DNA of 35,738 bases. Origin: an uncultured Lysobacterales bacterium (GTDB lineage Bacteria > Pseudomonadota > Gammaproteobacteria > Xanthomonadales > Ahniellaceae). The translations under genes and the position numbers were made by a program. Where the stretch lies: assembly GCA_937924195.1 (NCBI GenBank), contig CALDVP010000151.1, positions 1 through 35,738 on the forward strand, read 5' to 3'. Positions within the stretch are counted from its first letter, which is position 1. Each line of letters opens with the position of its first letter. The notes under the pieces were generated by a model. It was not told the origin of the DNA, did no database searches, and worked only from the letters and a program-made list of their open reading frames with translations. This document shows positions 35,580 through 35,738 of the stretch, in pieces.

Positions 35580-35738
35580 ATGAACGCGCCGATCCTGAGC
35601 ATCCTCGTCCCGGTCGGCCCCGGCGACCGCGCGTGGGCGACGCTGTGGCCCGAACTGCCGAGGGGCGACGGGATCGAGTGCCTGCTGGTCCTGCCGGATG
35701 GCGAGCCGCGCGGATCACCGCCGACGCCGACGGCGACG
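35580..35738 (+). CDS. Probable family 2 glycosyltransferase, N-terminal fragment (3'-truncated by window)
   Basis: The first 53 codons are visible: MNAPILSILVPVGPGDRAW, then ECLLVLPDGEPRG. The beta-strand LSILVPVGPGD followed by CLLVLPDGE fits the start of a GT-A (GT2) nucleotide-sugar domain, in which the second strand normally ends in an acidic residue. It follows the VTT/oxidoreductase fusion by 46 bp, an association I recall from other bacteria. The call rests on a short stretch. Confidence 0.5.
   Translation, partial: MNAPILSILVPVGPGDRAWATLWPELPRGDGIECLLVLPDGEPRGSPPTPTAT

Noticed and set aside
33584-35602. 672-codon minus-strand open frame
   Set aside because: Antisense to the VTT/oxidoreductase fusion, which has all expected cofactor motifs; composition is typical of a shadow frame.

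Overview
The window is about 36 kb of GC-rich, densely coded bacterial chromosome. It covers the replication-origin neighbourhood. Contiguous minus-strand genes dnaA, dnaN, recF and gyrB run from 18525 down to 12119. They are followed on the same strand by a 7TM/ATP-grasp pair, a TPR protein and tonB-exbB-exbD-exbD (down to 5353), with pdxJ just beyond on the other strand. An origin block followed by a TonB cluster with two exbD genes and a nearby pdxJ is the arrangement I recall from Xanthomonas-type Gammaproteobacteria. The pdxJ product also has the sequence type I associate with that group. I infer a Xanthomonadales (Lysobacterales)-like organism; genus cannot be told. No rRNA, tRNA, CRISPR, insertion sequence or prophage gene was seen.

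Layout. Positions 1-5238: the 3' end of a 3-hydroxybutyrate oligomer hydrolase, a rhomboid protease, an RlmI-type rRNA methyltransferase, a fatty-acid-hydroxylase-superfamily protein overlapping a DCC (DUF393) protein, an Sfp-type phosphopantetheinyl transferase, and pdxJ. Positions 5291-11799, minus strand: a terminator, then (read right to left in genome coordinates) the 7TM inactive-transglutaminase protein, its ATP-grasp partner, a secreted TPR protein and the TonB energy-transduction cluster. Positions 11800-18525: hairpin-rich gyrB downstream region, gyrB, recF with two embedded parS-like sites, dnaN, a spacer with four DnaA-box-like 9-mers, and dnaA. Positions 18645-24880: an AlaA-type aminotransferase coupled to an SGNH hydrolase, a large envelope protein (barrel-like region, OmpA domain, four Ig-like repeats), a glutaredoxin/A-type-like/rhodanese fusion, and a small lipoprotein. 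Positions 24985-30030: AMP nucleosidase, a diguanylate cyclase gene interrupted by an in-frame TGA, folE, a Cys-pair lipoprotein, fructose-1,6-bisphosphatase and a 2OG-Fe(II) oxygenase. Positions 30113-35738: an S9 peptidase, a 769-bp interval with no convincing gene, a small membrane protein, a VTT-membrane/flavin-disulfide-reductase fusion, and the start of a probable family 2 glycosyltransferase.

How the parts fit: 12119-18525 supplies initiation, clamp, gap repair and supercoiling functions, and probably carries cis sites for initiation (DnaA boxes) and segregation (parS). The TonB block powers outer-membrane uptake. The rest is housekeeping and envelope metabolism. The least-described items are the composite OmpA protein, the three-domain redox fusion, the 7TM/ATP-grasp pair lacking its usual protease neighbour, and the TGA-interrupted GGDEF gene. 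I found no defence island or obviously new multi-gene system.
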